From: Synoicihabitans lomoniglobus
GTDB lineage: Bacteria; Verrucomicrobiota; Verrucomicrobiia; Opitutales; Opitutaceae
Direction: 5' to 3'
NCBI RefSeq assembly: GCF_029023725.1
Contig: NZ_CP119075.1
Coordinates: 1,917,501-1,981,500, forward strand
DNA: 64,000 nt
The notes below the pieces were generated by a model, which made no database searches, was not told the origin of the DNA, and worked only from the letters and a program-made list of their open reading frames with translations. The first letter of the stretch is position 1, and every line of letters starts with the position of its first letter. Position numbers and translations under genes: made by a program. Shown one piece after another: positions 1-9,360 of this stretch.

Positions 1-1024
1 TGGCGAGTTGAACAATGGGAGCCGAGTCTTCGCTTTCGAGGTCGGCGGCACTGACTTCGCCGGCATCGCCGGACGGACTGTAGGCCGTGCTGATGACATC
101 GGCGACCCCGCCGATATCGACATCGGAATCACCGCTGACAGCGGTGTCGGATTTGAAGTATTTTTTAACGAGATTCTCAATGAACGTCGCGGAGGCGACG
201 CGGGTTTCCTCGATGTTTAACTCGGTCGCCATCTGGAACGACTCGCGTTTGGCATAGTCGAGCGGGTTGCTCATGAGCACGGCGACCGAGTTCGGGCTCA
301 GTTGCTTGTGCGGGAAAATCCCTTCGCGACGAATGATCGCATCGCCCACGACCTCCACGAGCTTTTCGTCGACCTCGATTTCCTTTTCATCGGTGATCAG
401 CGGGGTGTCGGTGAGACGAGCGATGAACTTGGCCGTGTCGTCGGCGTTGAGCTTAAACTTCGGGTCCAGCATGCGCTGGATGAGCGTGGCGGAGTATTCG
501 GCGACCTCGACGAGGAGCTGCAGGTCGTTCTCGGTGAACTGGCCGTCGGTGCCGGCTTCCGGCTCCTTGTTGAGCACTTGAATCGCACCGATGTTGACGT
601 TGGCCTTAAGCGGCACTGTCAGCATGGAGCGCACCTCGAAGCCCGTGTTCATGTTTTTGAGCGAATCACCATCCGGTCCGTCGGCGGTAAAGAACAACGG
701 TTCGCCCGTTTGGATGACCTTGCCCACATTGCCGGTGCCCAGCGGCAGCTTGAGATCGAGCAATTTTTCCGCGGTGGCCCGGAACGTTTCTTCCTTGCTC
801 GGCTCGGCCTCCCACAGCGTCGGCGAATAGTAAATGTGACGGAAAGTGATGTCGTTACCTTCAACGAGGTAGAGCGTCATGGACTGAGCCTGCAGCGCCT
901 CGACGACCTTGGTGGAGGTCAACTCGATGACGGATGTCACGTCCTCTTTACTAGGCGCCGGCTTGGCGATTACTTTGATGAGCAAGGAGCGGCGCAAGGC
1001 GCCTGCGGCATTCGGTGCGGCCAT
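1..1024 (-). CDS. GAF-domain type II/IV secretion-type ATPase (GspE/PilB family), partial
   Basis: The C-terminal part runs off the left edge; 341 codons are visible from an ATG at 1024. Residues about 20-155 read as a GAF sensor domain, ending in a stretch like IGAIQVLNKEP. Residues about 235-286 resemble the N-terminal MshEN/T2SSE domain of PilB/GspE ATPases (VAVLMSNPLDYA, then FIENLVKKYF). The last visible residues, SAPIVQLA, match the segment that precedes the nucleotide-binding core of this family. PilB/GspE proteins are cytoplasmic hexameric ATPases that power pilus or pseudopilus assembly. The GAF fusion suggests regulation by a small ligand (inference). The Walker motifs lie outside the window, so ATPase activity cannot be checked. 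Confidence 0.7.
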   Translation of the reverse strand, partial: MAAPNAAGALRRSLLIKVIAKPAPSKEDVTSVIELTSTKVVEALQAQSMTLYLVEGNDITFRHIYYSPTLWEAEPSKEETFRATAEKLLDLKLPLGTGNVGKVIQTGEPLFFTADGPDGDSLKNMNTGFEVRSMLTVPLKANVNIGAIQVLNKEPEAGTDGQFTENDLQLLVEVAEYSATLIQRMLDPKFKLNADDTAKFIARLTDTPLITDEKEIEVDEKLVEVVGDAIIRREGIFPHKQLSPNSVAVLMSNPLDYAKRESFQMATELNIEETRVASATFIENLVKKYFKSDTAVSGDSDVDIGGVADVISTAYSPSGDAGEVSAADLESEDSAPIVQLA

Positions 1025-1110
1025 GGAAGTCGTTCTGATGGGGGGAGTAACTCTCGGCGAAGCTGCGGGCTCGCGTTGCGACGGCACCCTGTGCTCCACT
1101 CACGATTAGG

Positions 1111-1539
1111 ATGCTGAGAGCGTTGCTGTTAAAATGGTTGAGTCAACGCCGGTCACCAATCGATCGCGGGACCGCCGGAGAGCGTTGGGCGGAGCGATTT
1201 CTTTGCCAAGAGCACGGGTTCCGGCTCGTGACCCGCAATTGGCGCAACCCGCGTGATCGGCGCGAGGAAATTGATCTGGTGATGCGGGACGGCGCGATTC
1301 TGGTATTTGTGGAAGTCAAAACCCGTTCCGCCGACGCACTCGTGCCCGGTTATCATGCCGTCAACGAGCATAAGCGGGGAATCATGCGCCGGGCCATCAA
1401 CGCCTACCTGCGTGGACTGGCCGAGCCTCCCCGGACGCACCGATTTGATATCGTGGAAGTGGCTTGGCCCCGAGCCGATGCCGCGGCCGATCCTGAAATC
1501 AAACATTTTGCGAATGCGGCGTTGAAGCGACGGCACTGA
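1111..1539 (+). CDS. yraN: YraN/UPF0102 family predicted endonuclease-fold protein
   Basis: A 142-residue protein of usual family length. It carries the conserved nuclease-like core: GERWAERFL at 23-31, REEIDLV around 51-57 and VFVEVKTRS at 65-73. These give the Glu/Asp...Glu-x-Lys arrangement typical of the restriction-endonuclease/Holliday-junction-resolvase fold. The biochemical role of the family is not settled. It lies divergently from the GAF-ATPase gene and upstream of zwf in the same direction. The ATG at 1111 places the conserved region at the expected distance from the N-terminus. Confidence 0.85.
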   Translation: MLRALLLKWLSQRRSPIDRGTAGERWAERFLCQEHGFRLVTRNWRNPRDRREEIDLVMRDGAILVFVEVKTRSADALVPGYHAVNEHKRGIMRRAINAYLRGLAEPPRTHRFDIVEVAWPRADAAADPEIKHFANAALKRRH

Positions 1540-1632
1540 TCCATTGCAGCAAGAAGGTTCATGGACGGATGCGGTCAAATCGCGGGTTCGGCCTTGCTAG
1601 GATTGGGCGGCTGCGTGTCTTCTTGCTGCCAT

Positions 1633-3168
1633 ATGGCCGAAACTTCCCGCCATCCTTTCTTACAGGGACTCAGCAAGCATCGTGGTGCACCTCCGACCGC
1701 GGTCGTGATCTTTGGTGCCTCCGGTGATCTCACCGCCCGCAAGTTGATTCCTGCGGTCTATAATCTGGCCGCGGATAATCTGTTGCCGCCGGATTTTCAT
1801 CTCATCGGCTATGGCCGCAAAGAGATCTCCCACGAGGCGTTCCGCGAATTGGCGGCCGACGCGATCAAGGAGTTCTCCCGGCGCGAGCTGAGCAACGACG
1901 TCTGGGATCGTATTGCCGCCCGCACCACCTATGTGGCTGGCGGCTATGACGATCCGGCCGCCTTCGACCGTTTGGCGGAGCACTTGGCCGAGATCGAGAA
2001 AAAGGTCGGTCGCGACGTGCAGCCCTTGTTCTATATTTCGACGCCGCCGTCGGTATTTGGTCCCATTCTGACCAACCTCGGATCGAGCGGTCTGGCCAAG
2101 AAGCACATCGATCACCCCCATCACGCGAAGGTCATCATCGAGAAGCCGTTTGGGCGCGACCTGGAGTCGGCTCTCAAACTCAATCAGACCGTGCGCAACG
2201 TGCTGGAAGAGCACCAGGTTTACCGCATCGATCACTATCTCGGTAAAGAGACGGTGCAGGACCTGTTGGTGCAGCGTTTCGCGAACTCCATTTTTGAGCC
2301 GCTGTGGAACCGCAACTTCATCGACAACGTGCAGATCACGGTGGCCGAGGAAGTGGGCGTCGGCACGCGCGGCGGTTACTACGAACAAAGTGGCGCGCTG
2401 CGCGACATGATTCAAAATCACACCATGCAACTCGTGGCGCTCACCGCGATGGAGCCGCCGGTGTCGCTCGATGCCGAAGCCATTCGCGACGAGAAAGTGA
2501 AACTCCTGCGCGCAATCCAGCCGCTCGACCTCGGAGCCAATGGCGATGTGTCCCGCGCGCAATACGCGGCCGGCATGATCGGGGGCAAGCCCGAGCCCGG
2601 ATACTTGGACGAGGAGGGGATCGCGCCCGAATCCGCGACCGAGACCTACGCTGCCATCCGTCTGTCCATCAACAACTGGCGCTGGCAGGGCGTGCCGTTT
2701 GTCATCCGCTCCGGCAAGCGCATGGCGCGTCGCGTCACGGAGATCGCGGTGCAGTTCAAACGTCCTCCCGGCACGTTGTTCGCCAAGGGCGGGTTTGATC
2801 TCGCAGCCAACACCTTGTCGTTCCAAATCCAACCCGATGAAGGTCTCAGCCTCATTCTGAACGGTAAAGTTCCCGGACTCGAAACCCGGATGCAACCGGT
2901 GAAGATGAATTTCCGCTACAGCACGACTTACGGTTCCAACACGCCGGAAGCCTACGAGCGTCTCGTGCTCGATGCCATGATCGGGGATGGCACGCTCTTC
3001 ATCCGGGGCGACGAAGCGGAAACCTCGTGGAAACTCTACACGCCCGTGCTCGAAGCCTGGGCTGCCGCTGGTCGTGAAGGCATGGACAGCTATCCCGTCG
3101 GCTCTTGGGGACCAGCCAGTGCCGACGCCTTGCTCGCCGCGCACAACAACGTATGGCGGAAACCCTAG
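1633..3168 (+). CDS. zwf: Glucose-6-phosphate 1-dehydrogenase
   Basis: First enzyme of the oxidative pentose phosphate pathway: NAD(P)+-dependent oxidation of glucose 6-phosphate to 6-phosphogluconolactone. The Rossmann motif GASGDL is at residues 28-33 and the substrate-binding/catalytic signature RIDHYLGKE at 198-206. Length from this start is 511 residues, normal for the family. An in-frame ATG at 1561 lies only 3 nt after an AAGAAGG stretch but would add a Cys-rich 24-residue extension unlike the family; 1633 is preferred although no clear Shine-Dalgarno precedes it. It is followed after 14 nt by an opcA-like gene and then pgl, a compact pathway operon. Confidence 0.95.
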   Translation: MAETSRHPFLQGLSKHRGAPPTAVVIFGASGDLTARKLIPAVYNLAADNLLPPDFHLIGYGRKEISHEAFRELAADAIKEFSRRELSNDVWDRIAARTTYVAGGYDDPAAFDRLAEHLAEIEKKVGRDVQPLFYISTPPSVFGPILTNLGSSGLAKKHIDHPHHAKVIIEKPFGRDLESALKLNQTVRNVLEEHQVYRIDHYLGKETVQDLLVQRFANSIFEPLWNRNFIDNVQITVAEEVGVGTRGGYYEQSGALRDMIQNHTMQLVALTAMEPPVSLDAEAIRDEKVKLLRAIQPLDLGANGDVSRAQYAAGMIGGKPEPGYLDEEGIAPESATETYAAIRLSINNWRWQGVPFVIRSGKRMARRVTEIAVQFKRPPGTLFAKGGFDLAANTLSFQIQPDEGLSLILNGKVPGLETRMQPVKMNFRYSTTYGSNTPEAYERLVLDAMIGDGTLFIRGDEAETSWKLYTPVLEAWAAAGREGMDSYPVGSWGPASADALLAAHNNVWRKP

Positions 3169-3182
3169 GCCGAAGCTGACGC

Positions 3183-4169
3183 ATGCCCGCAGTATTTGAA
3201 CAATTGCCCGGGATCGAAGTCCCGGTTGGCGAGATCAAACAAAGCCTGGCCCGCCTCTGGCACGACGCCACTCACGGAGGCGACGCTGTGCCGGCGCCCA
3301 ATGAAGTGCGCGCCATGCAGATGAACTTTGTGCTGCACTTCGGCTTCGCGACCACGCCGCCGGAAGCGCTGTCGGAATTCGACACCATCAAGGCATTTGC
3401 CCAGCGTTACCCGTGTCGAGTGGTCGTGCTGTGTCCCCTCAACGAGGACAACGCCGGCGTCGAGATGCGTGCCAAGGTTTACGGCGAGTGCTTCCTCGGG
3501 AAATCGAAAAGCGACACCCGCTGCGTTGAGTTTGTGATGCTGTGTTATCCGATGGCCTCCCGCCAGTTTTTGGAAAACCAAGTGTCCATCTGCCTTTCGA
3601 CCGATCTGCCGCTCTATTATTGGGCCCACCGGTTTTCGGACAGCGGTCGCCTCGCGGATTACCAGTTCATGCTGCAACACGCGAAGCGGGTCATTTTTGA
3701 CACCGCCCTCGTGCCCGCCGACGCGATGACATATCCTTGGCCCAAACCCAAAGCCATACGTGATCTCGTGCACTCGCGTTTGCTGCCGGTGCGTCAATTG
3801 CTGGGTCAATTTCTCTCCGGATTCCCCCCCGACAAACTCGTGGCCGGACTCCAACAGGTCAGGCTCTACCATCGCGCAAAATACGCGCCGGAAGCCCGGG
3901 TTCTCTGGGCCTGGTTGCGCAACCGACTCTGTGCCTGCGGGGCGGCCGATGATATCGACGGTGTGATCAAGCCCAGTGAAGCCGTCGGCATCGACGACTT
4001 CGCCGTGGAGTTTCGCTACGACAGCGCCAACTACTTCAAATGGCGGGCCGCCATCGGAAAAAATCACGCTGAGTTTGCCGCCGATTTGGGCAATGGTCGC
4101 GTGGACCTGACCACCGCGATGCACCTGCTCGATCCGCCTGCCGCCTTGGCCGAAGCAGTGTTCTTCTAG
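3183..4169 (+). CDS. opcA: OpcA-like glucose-6-phosphate dehydrogenase assembly protein
   Basis: A 328-residue protein between zwf and pgl whose sequence resembles the OpcA/G6PD-assembly family. Recognisable stretches are the phosphosugar-like NCPLNEDN-type loop (here CPLNEDNAG), a conserved Cys/Arg region around TRCVEFVML, and a DLPLYYWAHR segment typical of OpcA. In cyanobacteria and actinobacteria OpcA is needed for assembly or allosteric activation of Zwf; a similar role here is inferred from family and position. Spacing to zwf is 14 nt and to pgl 9 nt, so all three are probably co-transcribed. The symbol is assigned by similarity. Confidence 0.8.
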   Translation: MPAVFEQLPGIEVPVGEIKQSLARLWHDATHGGDAVPAPNEVRAMQMNFVLHFGFATTPPEALSEFDTIKAFAQRYPCRVVVLCPLNEDNAGVEMRAKVYGECFLGKSKSDTRCVEFVMLCYPMASRQFLENQVSICLSTDLPLYYWAHRFSDSGRLADYQFMLQHAKRVIFDTALVPADAMTYPWPKPKAIRDLVHSRLLPVRQLLGQFLSGFPPDKLVAGLQQVRLYHRAKYAPEARVLWAWLRNRLCACGAADDIDGVIKPSEAVGIDDFAVEFRYDSANYFKWRAAIGKNHAEFAADLGNGRVDLTTAMHLLDPPAALAEAVFF

Positions 4170-4178
4170 ACAACTTTG

Positions 4179-4913
4179 ATGACTGAAAAACAGACGGATT
4201 ACGGCCGCTTCGTGGTCGGCGAAAAAATGGAGTTGTTTGCCGAAGCGGTGAAACTCGCCGTGGCCGCGAAAGCGGCGAGCACGAGTGATCAGTTCACTTG
4301 GGCTTTCACCGGCGGATCGACGCCGCAAGCGTGGTATACGTGGGCGGCCGAAACGGGCGCGATCCCGGCCGACGTCATGGCGACCACGCACTTCACCGTG
4401 AGTGACGAACGCTGCGTGCCGTTGTCGAGCGATGAAAACAATTTTGGCAACGCCGAGCGCAAGTTACTCGCGCCCCTCGGCGTGCCGGTCGAACACCGGC
4501 ACCCGTGGCCGGTCGCGATGGATCCGGTGCCCGCCGCCGCCGCCTACCGTGAAACCATGGCGCTGATCAACGGCCCCCAGAAAGCCTACGATGTGTGCTT
4601 CCTCGGCATGGGCGACGACGCGCACACGGCTTCGTTTTTCCCGGGCAGCGCCTTGCTTGAGGACGACGGCGGGGAACTGTTCGCCGCCATCGACACGCCG
4701 CAAAAAGGCTGGCGACTGACCATCACGCCCACGGGGCTGCGCACCTGCCAACTCATCGTCGTGATGGCGCTGGGGGCGGGCAAAGCCGCCGCGCTCAAGC
4801 GTGTTTTCCAAGGCGACGATTCGCTCTTGGATGCGCCATCCAAAATCCTCGAAACCTGCGGCGATCGCGTTGTTTGGTTGGTCGACGAAGCCGCCGCGGC
4901 GGAACTCAGTTAG
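4179..4913 (+). CDS. pgl: 6-phosphogluconolactonase (DevB type)
   Basis: Hydrolyses 6-phosphogluconolactone to 6-phosphogluconate, the step directly after Zwf. Family blocks visible: FTGGSTPQAWY near residue 42, SDERCVPLSSDENNFG near 73 and MGDDAHTASFFPG near 145, which form the sugar-phosphate site of SIS/NagB-fold lactonases. The ATG at 4179 is taken as start; a TTG one codon earlier would add a single Met. The 244-residue length is normal. The last 8 bp overlap the end of the convergent GH39-like gene, so the two transcripts meet tail to tail without an intervening terminator. Confidence 0.93.
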   Translation: MTEKQTDYGRFVVGEKMELFAEAVKLAVAAKAASTSDQFTWAFTGGSTPQAWYTWAAETGAIPADVMATTHFTVSDERCVPLSSDENNFGNAERKLLAPLGVPVEHRHPWPVAMDPVPAAAAYRETMALINGPQKAYDVCFLGMGDDAHTASFFPGSALLEDDGGELFAAIDTPQKGWRLTITPTGLRTCQLIVVMALGAGKAAALKRVFQGDDSLLDAPSKILETCGDRVVWLVDEAAAAELS

Positions 4914-6648
4914 GCGGAGGTTTCGGTTTGCCTTCCGGCGGGGGCACTTGAATCGGAACGTCCAGAAATTGACCGATCACCAGCACCACGGACTGCGGAG
5001 GTAGCACGAGTTTCGCAACGCGCTCATCGCGGTTGCGCTCATGAAACTTCACCTCCAGCGGTTGCAGTTGTGATGCGGTCTGCAAGGCAAGCACCTGGTC
5101 CGGGGAAGGATTTTGCGGTTCCCCCATCGCGCGCCAACGGGAGTAAGCGTTGGCGTTGTTTTCATCCACTCGCATGGCGAACCATCCCGTATCGATCGCA
5201 CTGGAGCGCACGCCCGTGAAGACCAGTTTAACCTCAACCGATTCTCCCTCTCCGGATACGTCATGGTAGTTCCACAGGAGAACAGCGCGAGTGGTGGCAA
5301 CGGCCCCGACATCGGAGCGACCGCGGACACTGTCGGCCATAATATCGTCAGTTGAAATCATCGCGGCGTTTTCCACGCGCACCCGCTGTTGGTGCTGGAA
5401 GGGTTGCATCAGTCGAAATGCATTCAACACGGGCAAGGCGATCTCGTTGGTCGTCAGAGCTCGCAGGCCATTAAACCAGGGTTGATCATGGAAGGTGAAC
5501 GCCCAGCTCACCGCCCCTTCGAGGCGCAGCCCGTGGCGAGTCATCAAGTCTTGTTTGCGCATGAAGGCGGCGGCCGTATAGGCGGCAAACTGCGACGTGC
5601 GGCGGTAGTCGCGCTCGGGGTCGAGCGTGGCGGGGCACCCTGCACAGCCTTCGGGGTCGGACTCGCCAATGTAGATAGGCAACTCGCGAAACTCCGGGAA
5701 CGTGGCGATAATCCTTCCGTAGGTATCGATGGTCTTCAGCTGGTTGCGCAGGTTCATCTCGACGCGTCCCTGTTCATCGAGCCGGGTGGTGCCTTTGGCA
5801 TGGAACGCGATGAAATCAAGCGGAGCTCCGATCTCACCGGTAGCGGCATTGAGGCCGGACCGGCAGTGCTCCAAGAAGGCTTCCATGAAGACATCACCGT
5901 TTTTCCAGCCGGGATCGGTGACGTGGGGACCGCCGACTTTTGCGCCGGGCAGAACCGACTTCACGCCGGCGGCGAAATGGTCGTAGAGCATGAAGAACTC
6001 TTCCATCGTGCCCTTCCAATAGGGCGATTCGGGTTCGTTCCACGGTTCCCACAGCCAGGATTCGGCGCGCTCGCGACCGTAACGGTCAACGGAATGCTGC
6101 GCCCACGCGGCGATGAGATTCTGCCATTTTCGGTAGTCCTTCGGCGGATAAAACGCGCCACCTGAAACCATGTCTTTGGGCAAACCGCGCCGCGTGAGTT
6201 GCGGCGTATAAGGATCGGGTTGAGAGGAGAGATCCTGGGGCATGAAGCCCGCTTGCACGAAGGGTTCGATACCGGGCTGCGTCAACTCGTCCATGATTGC
6301 GTCGATCATGGTCCAATCGTAAACGGGGTGACCGTTTTCGTCCTCGGTGTAGGCGTTGGTGCTCGACCATTTCAGTGCCAGCGTGCCGTCACCGCTGGTC
6401 AGCAAATGGTGAACCCGAATGCGGATCGGCAAGTCACTGAGTTCATTCAGTTCGCCGAGTAAATGGCGCCCCTCGGAAGTCAACGTGGTCCCGGCTTCGT
6501 CGTAACCGAAGTAGTTCCAAATCGGACGGAGTGGTTCGCCAACTGGTTCGTCGGCATGAACGGTGATCGTGATCGGTTCGGCGTTGATGCTGAGCGTGGG
6601 GAATACACTGACTCCCAGCAGCAGGAGGGGGGCGAGGGGTAGACGCAT
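4906..6648 (-). CDS. Exported GH39-like glycoside hydrolase (beta-xylosidase type)
   Basis: A 580-residue protein with an N-terminal signal peptide (hydrophobic residues about 4-22, then AEP). The TIM-barrel domain shows the clan GH-A pattern: acid/base Glu205 in PWNEPESPYW and nucleophile candidate Glu329 in YIGESDPEG, followed by a C-terminal beta-sandwich region. This matches GH39 (beta-xylosidase/alpha-iduronidase related). Retaining hydrolysis of xylosides or related sugars in the periplasm or outside the cell is likely, but the exact substrate cannot be read from sequence. The SSS symporter gene upstream on the same strand could import the released sugar (inference). Confidence 0.82.
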   Translation of the reverse strand: MRLPLAPLLLLGVSVFPTLSINAEPITITVHADEPVGEPLRPIWNYFGYDEAGTTLTSEGRHLLGELNELSDLPIRIRVHHLLTSGDGTLALKWSSTNAYTEDENGHPVYDWTMIDAIMDELTQPGIEPFVQAGFMPQDLSSQPDPYTPQLTRRGLPKDMVSGGAFYPPKDYRKWQNLIAAWAQHSVDRYGRERAESWLWEPWNEPESPYWKGTMEEFFMLYDHFAAGVKSVLPGAKVGGPHVTDPGWKNGDVFMEAFLEHCRSGLNAATGEIGAPLDFIAFHAKGTTRLDEQGRVEMNLRNQLKTIDTYGRIIATFPEFRELPIYIGESDPEGCAGCPATLDPERDYRRTSQFAAYTAAAFMRKQDLMTRHGLRLEGAVSWAFTFHDQPWFNGLRALTTNEIALPVLNAFRLMQPFQHQQRVRVENAAMISTDDIMADSVRGRSDVGAVATTRAVLLWNYHDVSGEGESVEVKLVFTGVRSSAIDTGWFAMRVDENNANAYSRWRAMGEPQNPSPDQVLALQTASQLQPLEVKFHERNRDERVAKLVLPPQSVVLVIGQFLDVPIQVPPPEGKPKPPPN

Positions 6649-6666
6649 ACGTGAATGTCGGCATCG

Positions 6667-6692
6667 CCATGCCTAATGTCGACGAGGCATGG
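6667..6692. repeat. Inverted repeat upstream of the GH39-like gene
   Basis: An 8-bp perfect inverted repeat (CCATGCCT at 6667-6674, AGGCATGG at 6685-6692, 10-nt spacer) ends 19 nt before the GH39-like start codon and lies 48 nt after the symporter stop. No T-run follows on either strand, so an operator for a sugar-responsive repressor is as likely as a terminator. Only the symmetry is observed. Confidence 0.35.
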
Positions 6693-6739
6693 TGTTTACC
6701 GTTAGCGGGACGGGGGCCTACGACACTGCGTCGACCGTG

Positions 6740-8410
6740 CTAGCTCAGCCAAAAACTGAAGTAGACGTAGATGCCGCCCACGAGCGCGAGCACCCCGACC
6801 GTGGCCCATACTTCGGGTGCGCCCCAAGAGGCGCGGTTCTCGGTCGCTTGTTCCGGCGTGATCGACGTGTAGGTCAGGCCCCGTAACTGCTCCGCGGACG
6901 GCGCGGGCGCGGTCAGTGAGGCAACGACCACGGTGATGATACTGATGAGAAACAGCCAACCGGAGGCGTAGAGAAAGTTGTAGGAACCGATGGCGTGAAG
7001 CAGACCGGAATCGCCAAATGCCCCGCCACCGTCCAACGCTTGCACGGTCAATTTGATCATGCCCAACACAAAGCCACTGGTAAGGCCAATGAATGCGCCA
7101 CGGGCGTTGATGCGTTTGAAAAACAACCCGAGCAGGAACGTCGCGGTAATGGGCGGGGCGAGGTAGCCCTGCACACTCTGCAGGTATTGATAGAGGCCTC
7201 CGCCCGACACGTATTTCATGACCGGAATCCAAATCACGCCGAGCACGACCACACAGCCCGTCGCAAAACGACCGACGCGAACGAGCTCCTTTTCAGAGCG
7301 GTCGGGCCGCAGCTTGCTATAGATATCCACGGTAAACAGCGTGGCGCAGGAATTGAAGAGCGACGCCAACGAACTCATCAGCGCGGATAAAAGCCCCGCA
7401 ACCACGATGCCACGCAGCCCGGCCGGCAGCAACGTCGCCACCATCGTCGGAAACACCATGTCTCCGTTGGTGGAACCGTCCGCTTTCGACGGAATGATCA
7501 TGATGCCTTTGGTGTGCAGCGCATAACCGATCATACCGGGAATGAGAAAAACGAAAACCGGTAGGACCTTGAGGAATCCACCGAAAATCGCGCCGCGACG
7601 CGCATCGCGCAGGGATCGGGCGGCGAGGGTGCGTTGCACGATGTATTGGTCCGTGCACCAATACCAAATCCCGACGATTGGTGAGGCGATCATGATGCCG
7701 AGCCAGGGGAAGTCCGGGTCACTCATCGGCCGCCAGAGGGCGAAGTTGTCGGCGTTGGCCCCGAGCACAGTTTTGAGCTCTCCCCAGCCCCCGAGTTGTT
7801 GCAGTCCGAACAGGGTGATGAACACCGAGCCGAACAGTAGCAGCCCCGTCTGCGCCACTTCGGTGTAAAGCACCGCACGCAAACCGCCGATGACGGTGTA
7901 GATGCCGGTGAGCACGACGGTCGTCAGCGCGCCCACCCAAAAGGCGTTCTCCGGCGAACCAAAGGTGTCGGGTAACAACGTCATGAATACCACGGCACCG
8001 GCGTAGACGGTGACCGATACCTTGGTGAAGACGTAGGCGATCAGTGATACGATCGACAGGGTCCAACGTGACCGACTGTCGAAGCGGCGCTCCAAAAACT
8101 CCGGCATGGTGAACACGCCCGATCGGTAGTAAAACGGCACGAAGACCCAACCGAGCATGAGCATGATCCACGCATGCAGTTCCCAATGAGCCATGGCCAT
8201 GCCACTGGAGGCCCCGTTGCCCGCCAGACCGACGATATGCTCGGAGCCGATGTTGGAAGCGAGCAACGAGCAACCGACCACAAACCACGGCACATTGCGC
8301 CCGGCGAGGAAGTAGTCGGTGGTGGTATCGGTCTTGCGCGAGCTATACCACGCGATGGTCGCGAGCACCACGAAGTAGGCGGCGATGATGATCCAATCGA
8401 GAGTAGTCAT
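6740..8410 (-). CDS. Sodium:solute symporter, SSS/SGLT family
   Basis: A 556-residue polytopic inner-membrane protein with about 14 hydrophobic helices. It begins MTTLDWIIIAAYFVVL and continues with the SSS signatures TTDYFLAGRNVPWFVVG and ASNIGSEHIVGLAG at residues 30-65, and YWCTDQYIVQRTL near 235, as in vSGLT-like sugar carriers. Members couple Na+ entry to uptake of sugars, myo-inositol and similar solutes. It is on the same strand as the flanking GH39-like and DUF1080 genes, suggesting uptake of a released glycoside product (inference). Substrate not determinable. Confidence 0.92.
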   Translation of the reverse strand: MTTLDWIIIAAYFVVLATIAWYSSRKTDTTTDYFLAGRNVPWFVVGCSLLASNIGSEHIVGLAGNGASSGMAMAHWELHAWIMLMLGWVFVPFYYRSGVFTMPEFLERRFDSRSRWTLSIVSLIAYVFTKVSVTVYAGAVVFMTLLPDTFGSPENAFWVGALTTVVLTGIYTVIGGLRAVLYTEVAQTGLLLFGSVFITLFGLQQLGGWGELKTVLGANADNFALWRPMSDPDFPWLGIMIASPIVGIWYWCTDQYIVQRTLAARSLRDARRGAIFGGFLKVLPVFVFLIPGMIGYALHTKGIMIIPSKADGSTNGDMVFPTMVATLLPAGLRGIVVAGLLSALMSSLASLFNSCATLFTVDIYSKLRPDRSEKELVRVGRFATGCVVVLGVIWIPVMKYVSGGGLYQYLQSVQGYLAPPITATFLLGLFFKRINARGAFIGLTSGFVLGMIKLTVQALDGGGAFGDSGLLHAIGSYNFLYASGWLFLISIITVVVASLTAPAPSAEQLRGLTYTSITPEQATENRASWGAPEVWATVGVLALVGGIYVYFSFWLS

Positions 8411-8511
8411 GGAAGGGGTAGGAGGGGGACGCGTCGATGGGCGCGTCCTGATTGGGGTTAAAACTCAGACATGGTGGGGAGCGATGGCGACGGCGCGCGA
8501 CGTCCCGATAG

Positions 8512-8540
8512 GCGCGTGCAGGCTCGCGGCCTGCACGCGC
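8512..8540. repeat. GC-rich hairpin downstream of the DUF1080 gene
   Basis: An 11-bp perfect stem (8512-8522 with 8530-8540, 7-nt loop) starts 9 nt past the stop codon of the DUF1080 gene. Neither side carries a T-run, so this is not a classical intrinsic terminator; it may protect the mRNA 3' end, act with Rho, or be a dispersed REP-like element. Confidence 0.45.
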
Positions 8541-8548
8541 AGTGAGCG

Positions 8549-9319
8549 TCACTCGACGATGGTCGACGTCGGCAGCGTGAGTTCGCGCACCCAGATATTG
8601 CGAAAAGCCATCGGGTTGCCGTGATCCTGCAGTTTGATGGGTAGGCGCGGCACGTGATACTTGTAACTGGGAAGCCCCCGCCACTCGGTCGGCCCGGCGA
8701 GATGCACGTCGAGTTGCGTGAGCACGCCGTTGTGAAAAACCGTCACGCGGGCGGGCGAGGTCAGTTTGCCGCCGGCGTCGAACCGGGGGGCGACGAACAC
8801 GATGTCGTAGGTATTCCATTCACCGGGAGGTTGAGTCGCGTTCACCAAAGGTGGGTGTTGTTTGTAAACGGAGGAAGCGCCGCCGTTCACGTAGGTCGGG
8901 TTGCGGTGCGAATCGAGCACCTGCACCTCGTAACGCTCCATGAAGAACACGCCGCTGTTGCCGCGGCCCTGGCTCTTCCCGACGATGGGCAACGGGGCGC
9001 GCCATTCCAGGTGGAGTTGCACGTCGCCAAAGGCGGCTTGGGTGCGAATGTCTCCCGATTTGGGTTTAACGACCAAGGCGCCATCCACGAGATCCCACGG
9101 CGCTTTGCCGCCGTCGGGACCGGCCGATTCCCACGCATCGAGGGATGTTCCATCGAAGAGCACAATGGCATCGGATGGCACTTGTCCGGGTTGGGCGGAT
9201 ACGATGACGGGTTGGGGCGACCAATATTCCGTCATTTCCGGCGGCGGCAGTTCGTTTTGGCCGAAAAGCGGTGATCCAAGGAGGGCGAGGGCGAGCAGGC
9301 GGCAAGAGATGCGACGCAT
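8549..9319 (-). CDS. Exported DUF1080 (3-keto-disaccharide hydrolase-like) protein
   Basis: A 256-residue protein with a signal peptide (hydrophobic segment about 6-19, ending LFGQ). The rest is one DUF1080 concanavalin-like fold: VLFDGTSLDAWES near residue 52, the GNSGVFFMERYEVQVLDS block near 125, and a C-terminal IWVRELTLP strand. DUF1080 proteins are abundant in Verrucomicrobia and Planctomycetes, and some hydrolyse 3-keto-glycosides. The same-strand symporter and GH39-like gene support a role in glycan or glycoside breakdown outside the cytoplasm (inference). Confidence 0.88.
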   Translation of the reverse strand: MRRISCRLLALALLGSPLFGQNELPPPEMTEYWSPQPVIVSAQPGQVPSDAIVLFDGTSLDAWESAGPDGGKAPWDLVDGALVVKPKSGDIRTQAAFGDVQLHLEWRAPLPIVGKSQGRGNSGVFFMERYEVQVLDSHRNPTYVNGGASSVYKQHPPLVNATQPPGEWNTYDIVFVAPRFDAGGKLTSPARVTVFHNGVLTQLDVHLAGPTEWRGLPSYKYHVPRLPIKLQDHGNPMAFRNIWVRELTLPTSTIVE

Positions 9320-9360
9320 GATAAGGCGTAAATCAGAGTTAGGGGTTTGAACGCGAGAGG

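Noticed and set aside
1660..3144. Long minus-strand open frame (494 codons) antisense to zwf
   Set aside because: Arg/His-rich shadow translation of a high-GC gene; no family motif, and zwf is certain.
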